Source: Cloacibacterium normanense
GTDB taxonomy: Bacteria > Bacteroidota > Bacteroidia > Flavobacteriales > Weeksellaceae
Assembly: GCF_002943105.1 (NCBI RefSeq)
Contig: NZ_PTPZ01000011.1
Span: forward strand, 1 to 57,698
DNA: 57,698 nucleotides
Reading direction: 5' to 3'
Shown: one piece after another, positions 7,093 to 15,927 of the stretch
Numbering within the stretch: position 1 is the first letter of the stretch
How the letters are laid out: each line of letters begins with the position of its first letter
Position numbers and translations under genes: made by a program
The notes under the pieces: generated by a model
What the model saw: the letters and a program-made list of their open reading frames with translations, nothing else
What the model was told of the DNA's origin: nothing
The model's database searches: none

Positions 7093-8973
7093 ATGTGGGC
7101 AGATAATGAAACTTCTGATGACTTATTAGGTTTTAAAGTTCACGCTGACTTAATAGTTGATGTGATTAATGACGATGATGTACTACCTGTTACAATTGGC
7201 GTTTTTGGTGATTGGGGTAGTGGGAAATCTAGTATTCTAAAAATAGTTGAGAAGGAATTAATAGGTAATGCCAAAGATGGTTTCAAAGATGGCACTCTTG
7301 TTTTGTATTTTAATGGATGGGTGTTTGAAGGCTATGATGATGCGAAAGCTGCCTTATTAGAATCAATTATTGAAAAATTTGCAAAACATAAAACACTTGG
7401 TTCTAAAGTTAAGGATGAAACTGTAAAATTGTTTAAGTCTGTTAAATGGATGCGTTTGATGGGACTAGGTTTTAAAAAGATTGCAGTTCCAGCAGCAACA
7501 GCATATTTAACAGGTGGAGTTTCTTTAATTCCATATTTATTAAGTGAGTTTTCACAAATTGAGCCTGCAGAATTAGCAAATAAACTAAAGGGGGATGATG
7601 CAGGAAATTTTTTAAGTAGTATAATAAAGAAAAATGAAGAAGATGAAATTACAATGGTGCGTGAATTCAGAGATGAATTCAAAAAAATGCTTGACAAATC
7701 TGAGATAGAAAAACTTGTTGTAATTATCGATGATTTAGATCGTTGCACTCCTGATAGGCTAATTGAAAATTTGGAAGCCATAAAACTATTTTTAAATGTC
7801 GATAAGACTGCTTTTGTCATAGGGGCAGATCCAAGAATTGTAAGACACGCTATTGAGTTACGTTATAAGACAGATGGTATTGAAAACTCTTCAGATGTAG
7901 AAAGCCGAAACGAAAGGATTGTTAGTGATTATTTAGAAAAATTAATACAAGTTCCCTATTATCTACCTAAATTGACTGATAATGAAGTCGAAACTTATTT
8001 GTCATTATTGTTTTGTCAAAAAGAATTAGGTGCCAATTTTGAAAAAGTTTTGAAAGCTTTTTATTTAACAAGAGAAAATAATAGGTATGATGTATTCGGT
8101 TTAGGTGACATAGGCTCAATTCTTGAACCTGAGGAAAAAAGTAAGTTAACAAACAGTGTATCAATAATAGCTTCATTATCTCCAATTATTACTGAAGGTT
8201 TAAAAGGTAATCCAAGACAAATTAAAAGATTTTTAAATACCTATTCGCTGAGAGATAGATTGGTTAGAGTCGCTAAAATGTCAGATTTTAAAATGGATGT
8301 TTTAGCTAAGTTAATGGTGCTTGAATATTCATCTCAAAGTTTATTTAGACAAATTTATGATTGGCAATCAACCCAAAAAGGAGAGCCAAAAGAAATTAAA
8401 GAATTAGAATCACTTGCAAGTAAAAATAGTATTGATTTTATAAAAGAAAAATATTCTGCTGATTGGGGTACAGAAAAAATAGTCAAATGGTTAAATGCAG
8501 AACCAAAATTAACGGGTATAGATTTGCGAGACTATTATTGGATCACCCGTGATCAATTAACGTCATCAATAAGTGGTAGTTCTTTAATATCACCACACAT
8601 ACGATCATTGGTTAAAAAGTTAATAGAACCAGTTTCTGGTTCTGCTTTAACAAGAACTGTAACTAATGAAATTAAGGATAAATTGAATGAAGGAGATTAT
8701 GAAACATTAATTTCTTTGCTTGAAAAGGAACTTATAAAAGCTCCTGAAAAGACAGAAATACACGAGGCTTTTATAGAGTTAATGAGTGAGAAATGTCCAA
8801 ATGTTATAGAAGCTTATAAAAGAGCTATTAAGAATGTAGATAATAATCAAATTCCATTTAGTCTTGCTCAGAATTTTAAATTGATTGAATCAAAGAATAT
8901 AGATGTGAAAAAACTATACAAGGTATTTGATAAAGATAGCCAAATTTATAACGCAATAAATAATGTTGATTAA
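7093..8973 (+). CDS. qatA: QatA, KAP-family P-loop NTPase of the Qat anti-phage system
   Basis: A 626-residue KAP-family NTPase. Walker A is GVFGDWGSGKSS (residues 36-47) and Walker B is IIDDLDRC (Asp213-Asp216). A moderately hydrophobic stretch around residues 125-150 is typical of KAP proteins, whose core is split by such insertions. It is the first of four tightly joined genes in the order KAP ATPase, unknown protein, QueC-like protein, TatD-like nuclease. That order is the published QatABCD defence system, whose mechanism was not resolved when it was described. The stop and the next start overlap (TAATG). Confidence 0.9.
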   Translation: MWADNETSDDLLGFKVHADLIVDVINDDDVLPVTIGVFGDWGSGKSSILKIVEKELIGNAKDGFKDGTLVLYFNGWVFEGYDDAKAALLESIIEKFAKHKTLGSKVKDETVKLFKSVKWMRLMGLGFKKIAVPAATAYLTGGVSLIPYLLSEFSQIEPAELANKLKGDDAGNFLSSIIKKNEEDEITMVREFRDEFKKMLDKSEIEKLVVIIDDLDRCTPDRLIENLEAIKLFLNVDKTAFVIGADPRIVRHAIELRYKTDGIENSSDVESRNERIVSDYLEKLIQVPYYLPKLTDNEVETYLSLLFCQKELGANFEKVLKAFYLTRENNRYDVFGLGDIGSILEPEEKSKLTNSVSIIASLSPIITEGLKGNPRQIKRFLNTYSLRDRLVRVAKMSDFKMDVLAKLMVLEYSSQSLFRQIYDWQSTQKGEPKEIKELESLASKNSIDFIKEKYSADWGTEKIVKWLNAEPKLTGIDLRDYYWITRDQLTSSISGSSLISPHIRSLVKKLIEPVSGSALTRTVTNEIKDKLNEGDYETLISLLEKELIKAPEKTEIHEAFIELMSEKCPNVIEAYKRAIKNVDNNQIPFSLAQNFKLIESKNIDVKKLYKVFDKDSQIYNAINNVD

Positions 8974-9845
8974 TGGGAACTACTCAAAGAATTAATCCAG
9001 GTGTTAAACATCAACCCAATTGGGGTGATTTATCCAATTCAATAACTCAAATTGCTAAAACTTTTGAACAAGAAAAAAAACTTGAAGACGAAGAAGCTAA
9101 AGAAAAGGAGAAAGAAACTAAAAAAGACGAAAAAAATGATGATAAAAGTCCTTTATTGAATGATAATTCTAAGCAATTTAAAAAAATATTAGATAGGAGA
9201 ACAGAACATATAAACTCAGCATTTAAAAATCTTGTTAAAACTGGTGGTGGTCGAAAAGCCATTTCGTCAGGTAAATCATCTTCGTTAGGAAAAGCTGGAC
9301 TAAAGTCTGCAGGAAAACTTGTAAGTTTTTTTTCTAGTGTAGCAGCCAATGGAATAGATAAAACTTTAACGGATATAGGTTTTGGGTCTCTCAAAGGAAA
9401 ATCTTTTAAAGATGTCATTGATTATCTGCTTATATATTGTTCAGATTCTAATCAAGGAATGGATGAAACCGCTGCGAATAAGGCTTCTTGTGAAATTATG
9501 AAAGAAATTGCAGCGCAATCGGATAACGATGTAAATAAATATCAAGAATTAATCAAGGAATTAGTTGATGGTAAAGGTCTAGAAGATACTTTATGTCGTT
9601 TTTTGGGACTTTATATTTTCGAACACCTATCTCAACGTTTTGAAGAAAAAATACAGCAAGAAAAGAAGGAGGATATAAGTAAACAAACTTTTAAAACTAT
9701 TAAAAACGACATATTAGGTCGCATAAAAGTCTTAAATCAAAAAAGAAAAGTTTCAAAAATTGATTGGAATAAAACTGAAGGAAAAGTAGAAATTGAAAAA
9801 ATATTTAATTCTGTAATTAAAATCCTCTACAATGAAAAAAATTAA
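8973..9845 (+). CDS. qatB: QatB, Qat anti-phage system protein
   Basis: A 290-residue protein without enzymatic motifs. Residues 25-60 are a very charged Lys/Glu stretch likely to form a coiled coil or a disordered linker, followed by a Gly/Ser/Lys-rich part and a helical C-terminal half. The identity comes mainly from position: it lies between the KAP ATPase and the QueC-like gene, sharing one base with qatA and overlapping qatC by 14 bases, as expected for QatB. Its biochemical role is not established. Confidence 0.82.
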   Translation: MGTTQRINPGVKHQPNWGDLSNSITQIAKTFEQEKKLEDEEAKEKEKETKKDEKNDDKSPLLNDNSKQFKKILDRRTEHINSAFKNLVKTGGGRKAISSGKSSSLGKAGLKSAGKLVSFFSSVAANGIDKTLTDIGFGSLKGKSFKDVIDYLLIYCSDSNQGMDETAANKASCEIMKEIAAQSDNDVNKYQELIKELVDGKGLEDTLCRFLGLYIFEHLSQRFEEKIQQEKKEDISKQTFKTIKNDILGRIKVLNQKRKVSKIDWNKTEGKVEIEKIFNSVIKILYNEKN

Positions 9846-11154
9846 AGTTGAAATTCCTAAATACGATTTAAAAAATGGAATTCTAAATATAAAACTATCA
9901 GAGAACAACAAAATTCATTCTACTGTTAGTATTGACTATAAAACATTATTGCCATTCGCTATTAATGTAAATTCAGAAATCAGAGATTTCTTTTTTATAA
10001 CATGTTCGGTTTATGGGATTGATCGATTTGTAAATCGCAAGCTACATTCAGTTGATGGATGGTCAAGAGAACTAAATATTTCATTTCCCGTTTCAGAAAT
10101 TAAGGTTTGGAATAATGTCAAGAAAGATTTGGAAGAACTTTTTTCTTTTTTGACAGGTGATTATTGGAATATTGATTTTTATAAATCTGATTTTACAAAT
10201 CCAGAATTTGAATTATCGATTGATTTTGAGGAAAAGTATAAGCAATTAAACCTTTTTTCTGGAGGTTTAGACTCTTTGATTGGTGCTATTGATTTTTTAA
10301 AAAAATATCCCAAGAATAAACTTTTACTAGCATCACATTATGATTCCCAGATGAAAGGTCCAAAAGGTGACCAAGAAGATTTATTGGAATTATTAAATAA
10401 AAAGTACAAAGGGCAATTTGATTTTGTACCTTCGGTTAAAGTAACATTATCTCAGACAACAACAATACGAGAAACAACATTTAGAAGTCGTTCAATTCTT
10501 TTTATTGGTATTGCACTCTTAATTTCTCAGGGTAAAGATATTAAAGATATTAATGTTCCTGAAAATGGATCAGTATCTTTAAATTATCCTTTGAGCCCAT
10601 CAAGAAGAACTTCTTGCAGTACAAGAACAACACATTCATTTGTATTGGATAAGACTAATTTAATACTAAGTAAGTTAAAAATTAGTAGTAACATATCAAA
10701 CCCTTATGAATTTAATACGAAAGGGGAAATGGTTGATGGTTGTGAAGATAAAGAATTTTTAAGACAGATAATTGGTTTTTCGAATTCCTGCGGAAAGAGA
10801 GGTCATCGAAAAACTTGGGCTAATCGTTCTGCAACTCACTGTGGTGTTTGTATGCCTTGTATTTATCGCCAAGCATCATTGCAAAATCAAAAAGACCCAA
10901 CAATATATGGTAGTCATATAGATTCGCTAGTACCTTTTAAACTGAAAAAAACTCAAGATGTTGGTATCTGTTTGGATTTTCTTAAAAAAAAATTAACTAA
11001 AGAGGATATTAAAACAGAATTGATTGTTAATGGCGTAAAAAACATCGATAAACTCAATTACTATGTTGATGTAGTATGGAGAACAAGAATTGAATTATCT
11101 AAATGGGTTGAGAAAAATGGTAATACAGTTATAAAATCAAAAGCCGGTTTATAA
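9832..11154 (+). CDS. qatC: QatC, QueC-like PP-loop protein of the Qat system
   Basis: A 440-residue protein related to QueC, the enzyme that makes preQ0 in 7-deazaguanine synthesis. The ATP-pyrophosphatase loop reads LFSGGLDS (Ser143-Ser148). Near the C-terminus there is a cysteine cluster of the QueC zinc type, with a Cys in FSNSCGKRG and then CGVCMPC. It is about twice the length of ordinary QueC, with an N-terminal domain of some 140 residues before the PP-loop, as expected for QatC. A link to nucleobase or peptide modification is plausible, but only inferred from the QueC fold. It is followed without any gap by qatD. Confidence 0.9.
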   Translation: MKKIKVEIPKYDLKNGILNIKLSENNKIHSTVSIDYKTLLPFAINVNSEIRDFFFITCSVYGIDRFVNRKLHSVDGWSRELNISFPVSEIKVWNNVKKDLEELFSFLTGDYWNIDFYKSDFTNPEFELSIDFEEKYKQLNLFSGGLDSLIGAIDFLKKYPKNKLLLASHYDSQMKGPKGDQEDLLELLNKKYKGQFDFVPSVKVTLSQTTTIRETTFRSRSILFIGIALLISQGKDIKDINVPENGSVSLNYPLSPSRRTSCSTRTTHSFVLDKTNLILSKLKISSNISNPYEFNTKGEMVDGCEDKEFLRQIIGFSNSCGKRGHRKTWANRSATHCGVCMPCIYRQASLQNQKDPTIYGSHIDSLVPFKLKKTQDVGICLDFLKKKLTKEDIKTELIVNGVKNIDKLNYYVDVVWRTRIELSKWVEKNGNTVIKSKAGL

Positions 11155-11883
11155 ATGATAGATACTCATTGTCATATTGATTTATATCAAAATCCTAAAT
11201 CTATTTTAGAATTATGTGAGAGTAAAAGGATTAATGTTTTGTCGATGACAAATTTACCTAGTCATTTTAAAATGGGGTTACCATTTTTTCAAAATGCAAA
11301 ATATTGTAGAATGGCGTTAGGTATGCATCCTTTATATGCAGAATTTCATGAAAAAGAATTTATAACATTTGAAAAATATTTAAATTTCACTTCATATATA
11401 GGAGAAGTTGGATTAGATTTTTCCAAAGAAGGTGTCTTTACAAAAGAAATTCAAATAGCTTCATTTAATCGTATTTTAATGTTAGTTTCTGATAAAAAGA
11501 AAATACTTAGTATACATTCGAGAAGGGCAGAAAAAGAAGTTTTTGAACTATTACAACATTATAAAATTCAAAATGCAATTTTTCATTGGTATTCAGGAGG
11601 ACTTAACTTAATTAAAAACATCTCAGATGCAGGCTATTATTTCTCTGTAAATCCAGCGATGATAAAGTCTATCTCAGGTCAAAAAATAATATCTAAAATA
11701 CCAAAGGGAAATATATTAACAGAAACTGATGGCCCTTTTATTTATAAGGATAACCTACCATTAATTCCAGGGGAAATTGAAGAGGTATTGGATTATTTTT
11801 CTAAAATTTGGAATATAAATGTTGATGAGGTTCAGAATATTATAAACGTTAATTTTAAAAGACTTGTAAATAATTTAAAATGA
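11155..11883 (+). CDS. qatD: QatD, TatD-like metal-dependent nuclease of the Qat system
   Basis: A 242-residue TatD-family hydrolase, a TIM-barrel metallo-DNase. Metal-binding positions are conserved: THCH near the N-terminus (His5, His7), MHPLY, GEVGLD, IHSRRAEKE, FHWYSGG and TETDGPF. The length is normal for TatD. The ATG follows the qatC stop directly, so it is the last gene of the qatABCD operon. Within Qat it is the most likely DNA-degrading part, although its substrate is not known from sequence. Confidence 0.92.
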   Translation: MIDTHCHIDLYQNPKSILELCESKRINVLSMTNLPSHFKMGLPFFQNAKYCRMALGMHPLYAEFHEKEFITFEKYLNFTSYIGEVGLDFSKEGVFTKEIQIASFNRILMLVSDKKKILSIHSRRAEKEVFELLQHYKIQNAIFHWYSGGLNLIKNISDAGYYFSVNPAMIKSISGQKIISKIPKGNILTETDGPFIYKDNLPLIPGEIEEVLDYFSKIWNINVDEVQNIINVNFKRLVNNLK

Positions 11884-12474
11884 TTTTTCTTTTAAGATTA
11901 GATACTTAAAAATTGAAATTTAATGTTAACGTTGAATTTTTTCTTAAAAATTAACAATATAAATTTGATACATTAGAATTTCAAATATACTATTTCATTT
12001 ATTTTAATTAAATTTGATTAAACTTATGAACTGAAACTCAAAATTATATTCAATTAAAAATTTACAAATATTTACAGACTAATAATTTATTAGTAAGTAT
12101 GATTTTATTTTTCTAGTACGTATATTTGAGAGTTGCCAGCAAGCGTAGTAGGATGATAAAATACTACAGACAAACACAAACGATAAAAAGTAACTCATAT
12201 TGACAGGTGACCAAAGACATACAGATTATATTGTAAGCGAACAACTAGTAAATAGATACTCATTGTCGATTTTTTTGTATTTATTATTTCCCCCTCTATA
12301 CATTTTTTTAATTCAATTTTATGGTGACTCGAAAATGACTCTTTGGATTTTGACTGAAGAGAATGCTTGTGTGATTGGGACAAAAGCCAAAGAGCTGTTT
12401 TTTGTCTATGCATTTTTGAGGATAAGACAAATAAAAATTTAACTAAACAGACTATAAAACTACTAAAAACAGAA
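11884..12474. other. gene-poor AT-rich spacer between the Qat and Hachiman operons
   Basis: About 590 bases with no supported gene. The first 230 bases are almost pure A/T. A short hairpin, GTAGTA with TACTAC, lies at about 12145-12166. Two overlapping frames at 12200-12442 and 12367-12474 have no resemblance to known proteins; the latter is only an upstream extension of hamA. The spacer probably holds the hamA promoter, but no TAnnTTTG box stands out. Confidence 0.4.
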
Positions 12475-13395
12475 ATGCCATTGACTAAAGTAGAGATAGA
12501 AAAATTAATTAGTTGCACAAAGATGTTCATGAATCATGTTCATTTTGTGCAGCAATCCTTTAATCTGCTTCCTGACAATAAGCATTATGGTGCTTGCATA
12601 AACTATATTGACTTGCAAGAGTATCGCGATGAATTTTGTAATGAATTAGTAAACACAATATCAGAGTGGGTTTATAGCCAAAAAAAAGCAGCCGAAGTCA
12701 TTGATAAAATGATAGGTGAAGGGAGAAGTTTTCAAAATGCACAAAACACCCTAACGACAGAAGCATTTAAGAAATTTAGAAACCATTCAGCCGACAAATT
12801 ATTAATTCAAGGGCAGTTTGGCGAACTACTTTTATTCAATTTTCTGCAAAGTTTTTTCAAGAGTGTTCCTTTGCTTCGAAAGATGCCAATCACAACTTCT
12901 GTTGAGATGGAAAGATTTGGTGCAGATGCAATTCATTACAATTACGACGGGGGTAAAAATCTTTTCTATTTAGGCGAAGCGAAAACTTATAGTAGCAAAT
13001 ACAAATTTAATATAGCAATTGAAGATGCTATTGGAAGCATTTTAAAAACTTACAAAGAGCATCGTAAAGAACTTGGTAGATATGTTTACGACTCTTTCAT
13101 TGATGATGCTTTGATTGAAGTTGCAAAAGATTATAAAAACGGAACTCTAAAGGATGTTGAACTTCATTTGGTTTCAGTTATAACTTATTGCGAAAACAAA
13201 AAGATTGAAAAGAAAAGCGAAAATCAAATCAAAGAGGATATTATTAAAATAATTGAAGAACGAGGAAAAGCCGTTGATAGAAAACTTTTTGATTCAATTG
13301 ATAAAGGTTTGCATCCACGATTCAATTACATAATCCTACCGGTTTGGGAATTGGATTTGCTACTTGAACAATTTAAAAAACTAATTGGTAAATAA
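12475..13395 (+). CDS. hamA: HamA, DUF1837 nuclease-like subunit of Hachiman defence
   Basis: A DUF1837 protein of 306 residues from the ATG at 12475 (an in-frame ATG at 12367 would add 36 unconvincing residues). The DUF1837 region carries a PD-(D/E)xK-like core: ERFGADAIHY, then the strand LFYLGEAKTYS, with Asp and Glu-x-Lys in the right order. In Hachiman, HamA is the effector nuclease and is held by the helicase HamB until phage attack. Its stop overlaps the first base of the HamB start codon (TAATG), so the two are translationally coupled and probably made in fixed ratio. Confidence 0.87.
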   Translation: MPLTKVEIEKLISCTKMFMNHVHFVQQSFNLLPDNKHYGACINYIDLQEYRDEFCNELVNTISEWVYSQKKAAEVIDKMIGEGRSFQNAQNTLTTEAFKKFRNHSADKLLIQGQFGELLLFNFLQSFFKSVPLLRKMPITTSVEMERFGADAIHYNYDGGKNLFYLGEAKTYSSKYKFNIAIEDAIGSILKTYKEHRKELGRYVYDSFIDDALIEVAKDYKNGTLKDVELHLVSVITYCENKKIEKKSENQIKEDIIKIIEERGKAVDRKLFDSIDKGLHPRFNYIILPVWELDLLLEQFKKLIGK

Positions 13396-15914
13396 TGGAA
13401 GCAAAAGAAATTCTCATAAAGTTGCTCCATTTAGAACTTGTTACAAATGCGAGCAGGTTAAAATTTATTGAAGGAGATTCAGGTGAACAAATTGAAGAGG
13501 AATTTTTAACCGAAGGAATTTCTGTTTTGAATGATTTGTCTGTAAAGACAGATGAAGTTTCAAAGAAGCAACTCATTGCAATTTGCGCCTTGCTTTGGAC
13601 TTATAGAAAAAGGGAATGGGATGGGCTTAAAAATTATCTGATTTTGTTTCTTTCAAGAGCGGGTTTTGGCCCTTCATCAATCATGATTGATTCTGAATAT
13701 TCTTTTCCCGACAAACAGTATTCGTTTAGCGAAAATCTACTGAATCAATTTGCAGTTACCATTGCACAAGTAAAAAACGAAATAAAAGTTGGAAACTCTA
13801 TCTTTCTGTTGAGTGATTTTCAGATGGACATTTGGGAAGCAATTGAGAAAAATACTTTAACTGGAATTTCAGCTCCAACCTCTGCAGGAAAATCTTTTCT
13901 AATTCTGCTGAAAGCTATAGACCTCATTCAGAAGAAAGGCGGTATAGTTGTTTATGTAGTTCCTACTTTGAGCTTGGTTTCACAAGTTACCAGTGATTTT
14001 AGAAAACTACTTGACGATTTTCAACTTGCAGACTACACTCTTGAAACGACTTATAATAATACTTCAGCTACTCAGAACTCTATTTATATTTTGACACAAG
14101 AAAAAGCCATTGCTGCTTTTTCACAGTCTGAAAATCCATTTGAAAATATTTGCTTATTGGTGATTGATGAGATTCAAAATGTAGAGAAAGTTGCAGATTC
14201 TGACGACCAGCGTTCTAAAGTTTTATATGACTTGATGATTGAACTTAGAAATAGTTCACAGATAGGCCACATCATTATCTCGGGTCCAAGAATTATCAAA
14301 ATAGACGAATTAGGTGAAAATGTATTCGGTATAAATTCAGAGAAGAAAGAAACAGATGCTTCACCAGTTCTGAATCTAACATACTCAATATCAAAGAAAA
14401 AGAATGATTACTACTTTAATGTATATTCGGATTTGTTAGAAAAAAGTCTGGGAATAAAAATAACAAACAAAGATTTTATTCAAGGTTATGGCAAGGTTCA
14501 TTATAATGACAACTACCTTGACTATCTTACCAGCTTTCTCAATGGTTTTGGTAAGGATGAAAGCACTTTAATATTTTCGCCTACTTCTAATACTTGTAAT
14601 AAAATGGCTTCTCACATTTCAAAAAACATGATAGAGAAGAATGATCAATTCTTAAATGAATTAGCCGAGTTTATATCTGCGACAGTGCACCCAATGTTTA
14701 CAATGGTTGAAACAATTCAAAAGGGAGTTGCTTACCATCATGGAAAACTACCGTTTCATGTAAGAGTTTTGATTGAAGACGGGATAAGAAAGAAAAATAT
14801 CAAAACAATTATTTGCACAACAACTCTTCTTCAGGGAGTAAATTTACCAGTTCAGAATATTATTATCAGAAACCCTAATTTGTTCATCGCAAAAAAGGAA
14901 ACCAGTTCCAAACTTTCGAACTATGAAATTGCGAACTTACGTGGCAGAGCAGGAAGACTATTGAAAGATTTTATTGGCAGAACATACATACTTGATGAGT
15001 TAAGCTTCAAAGAAAGTGAAACTAATCAGTTGGAATTATTTAAAGATTCTTCCAAAGAACTACAAGTTGGTTACGGTAAGAAATATCAGACACATAAGGA
15101 GAAAATAAATAAAGACCTTGCAAATAATGTTGGAAGCACAATCGAAAACCGAGACTATTCTTTTCTTACCACATATTTGAGACAAACAGTTTTGCGTTAC
15201 GGACTTTTTTCACAAATATATCTTGGCAGAGTTGGTATTATTCTGAGTGATGCCGAAATGAACAGCATTTTTGAATCTATGTCAAAATTGGAAATATCAA
15301 AATCTATTTGTGCAAAGAATAGATACTGGGATCCGATAGATTTAAATAACCTTTATCAAAAAAGAAATCTATTCCAACTTCCGACAAGTGCAAATGAATT
15401 GGGGCTATCATATAAAATCAAAACCCTACTTCAAGCTATAAAAGTAAACTTTCCAATATACTACTTCAAATATTTCGGAGTTGAAAATTCATTTAGAAAA
15501 GATGGAACGGAAATAGATAAACTGCTTCAATCTTGCATTCTATCTGAAAATTGGATGAAAGAAAAAACACTTTCTGAAATTTTCTCTGATAAATTTTATG
15601 ACTCATCGGAAAAAATTGATGATGCAATAAGTTTTGTTCAAAATAAAATTTCTTACGGTTTACCATTGTTATTAAAACCTTTGTATGACATTAAAGAACC
15701 AGACAGCATGTTCACTCGATTTATTGAGTTGGGGGCATACAAATCAATCACAAGAAAACTAATTGAGCTAAGTATCCCAAGAGAAACCGCAATCTTTCTA
15801 AGCAATAACTTTGAATTTTCTAATATTGATAACAAACAGGAGCTTATAAATCAATTAAGAACAATAAGAAACAACTTGTCCTATTGGCATAAGGTTCAGT
15901 TAAGCACGATATAG
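13395..15914 (+). CDS. hamB: HamB, superfamily 2 helicase of Hachiman defence
   Basis: An 839-residue Ski2-like helicase. Walker A is APTSAGKS (160-167), motif II is DEIQ (258-261), and motif VI lies in LRGRAGRLLKDF. A helical N-terminal extension of about 140 residues precedes the motor, and a long C-terminal helical part follows it. In Hachiman systems HamB senses DNA ends or unusual DNA and releases HamA. The gene follows hamA with a one-base overlap, and an AAA ATPase gene begins 13 bases after its stop, so transcription probably continues into the next defence pair. Confidence 0.9.
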   Translation: MEAKEILIKLLHLELVTNASRLKFIEGDSGEQIEEEFLTEGISVLNDLSVKTDEVSKKQLIAICALLWTYRKREWDGLKNYLILFLSRAGFGPSSIMIDSEYSFPDKQYSFSENLLNQFAVTIAQVKNEIKVGNSIFLLSDFQMDIWEAIEKNTLTGISAPTSAGKSFLILLKAIDLIQKKGGIVVYVVPTLSLVSQVTSDFRKLLDDFQLADYTLETTYNNTSATQNSIYILTQEKAIAAFSQSENPFENICLLVIDEIQNVEKVADSDDQRSKVLYDLMIELRNSSQIGHIIISGPRIIKIDELGENVFGINSEKKETDASPVLNLTYSISKKKNDYYFNVYSDLLEKSLGIKITNKDFIQGYGKVHYNDNYLDYLTSFLNGFGKDESTLIFSPTSNTCNKMASHISKNMIEKNDQFLNELAEFISATVHPMFTMVETIQKGVAYHHGKLPFHVRVLIEDGIRKKNIKTIICTTTLLQGVNLPVQNIIIRNPNLFIAKKETSSKLSNYEIANLRGRAGRLLKDFIGRTYILDELSFKESETNQLELFKDSSKELQVGYGKKYQTHKEKINKDLANNVGSTIENRDYSFLTTYLRQTVLRYGLFSQIYLGRVGIILSDAEMNSIFESMSKLEISKSICAKNRYWDPIDLNNLYQKRNLFQLPTSANELGLSYKIKTLLQAIKVNFPIYYFKYFGVENSFRKDGTEIDKLLQSCILSENWMKEKTLSEIFSDKFYDSSEKIDDAISFVQNKISYGLPLLLKPLYDIKEPDSMFTRFIELGAYKSITRKLIELSIPRETAIFLSNNFEFSNIDNKQELINQLRTIRNNLSYWHKVQLSTI

Positions 15915-15927
15915 GTAATATTACAAT

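Noticed and set aside
7332-7820. A 162-codon minus-strand frame inside qatA
   Set aside because: Ser/Phe/Leu-rich antisense of the KAP ATPase; both Walker motifs belong to the plus-strand gene.
12200-12442. An 80-codon plus-strand frame before hamA
   Set aside because: No family pattern, weak composition, and it overlaps the start of hamA in another frame without a promoter or partner.
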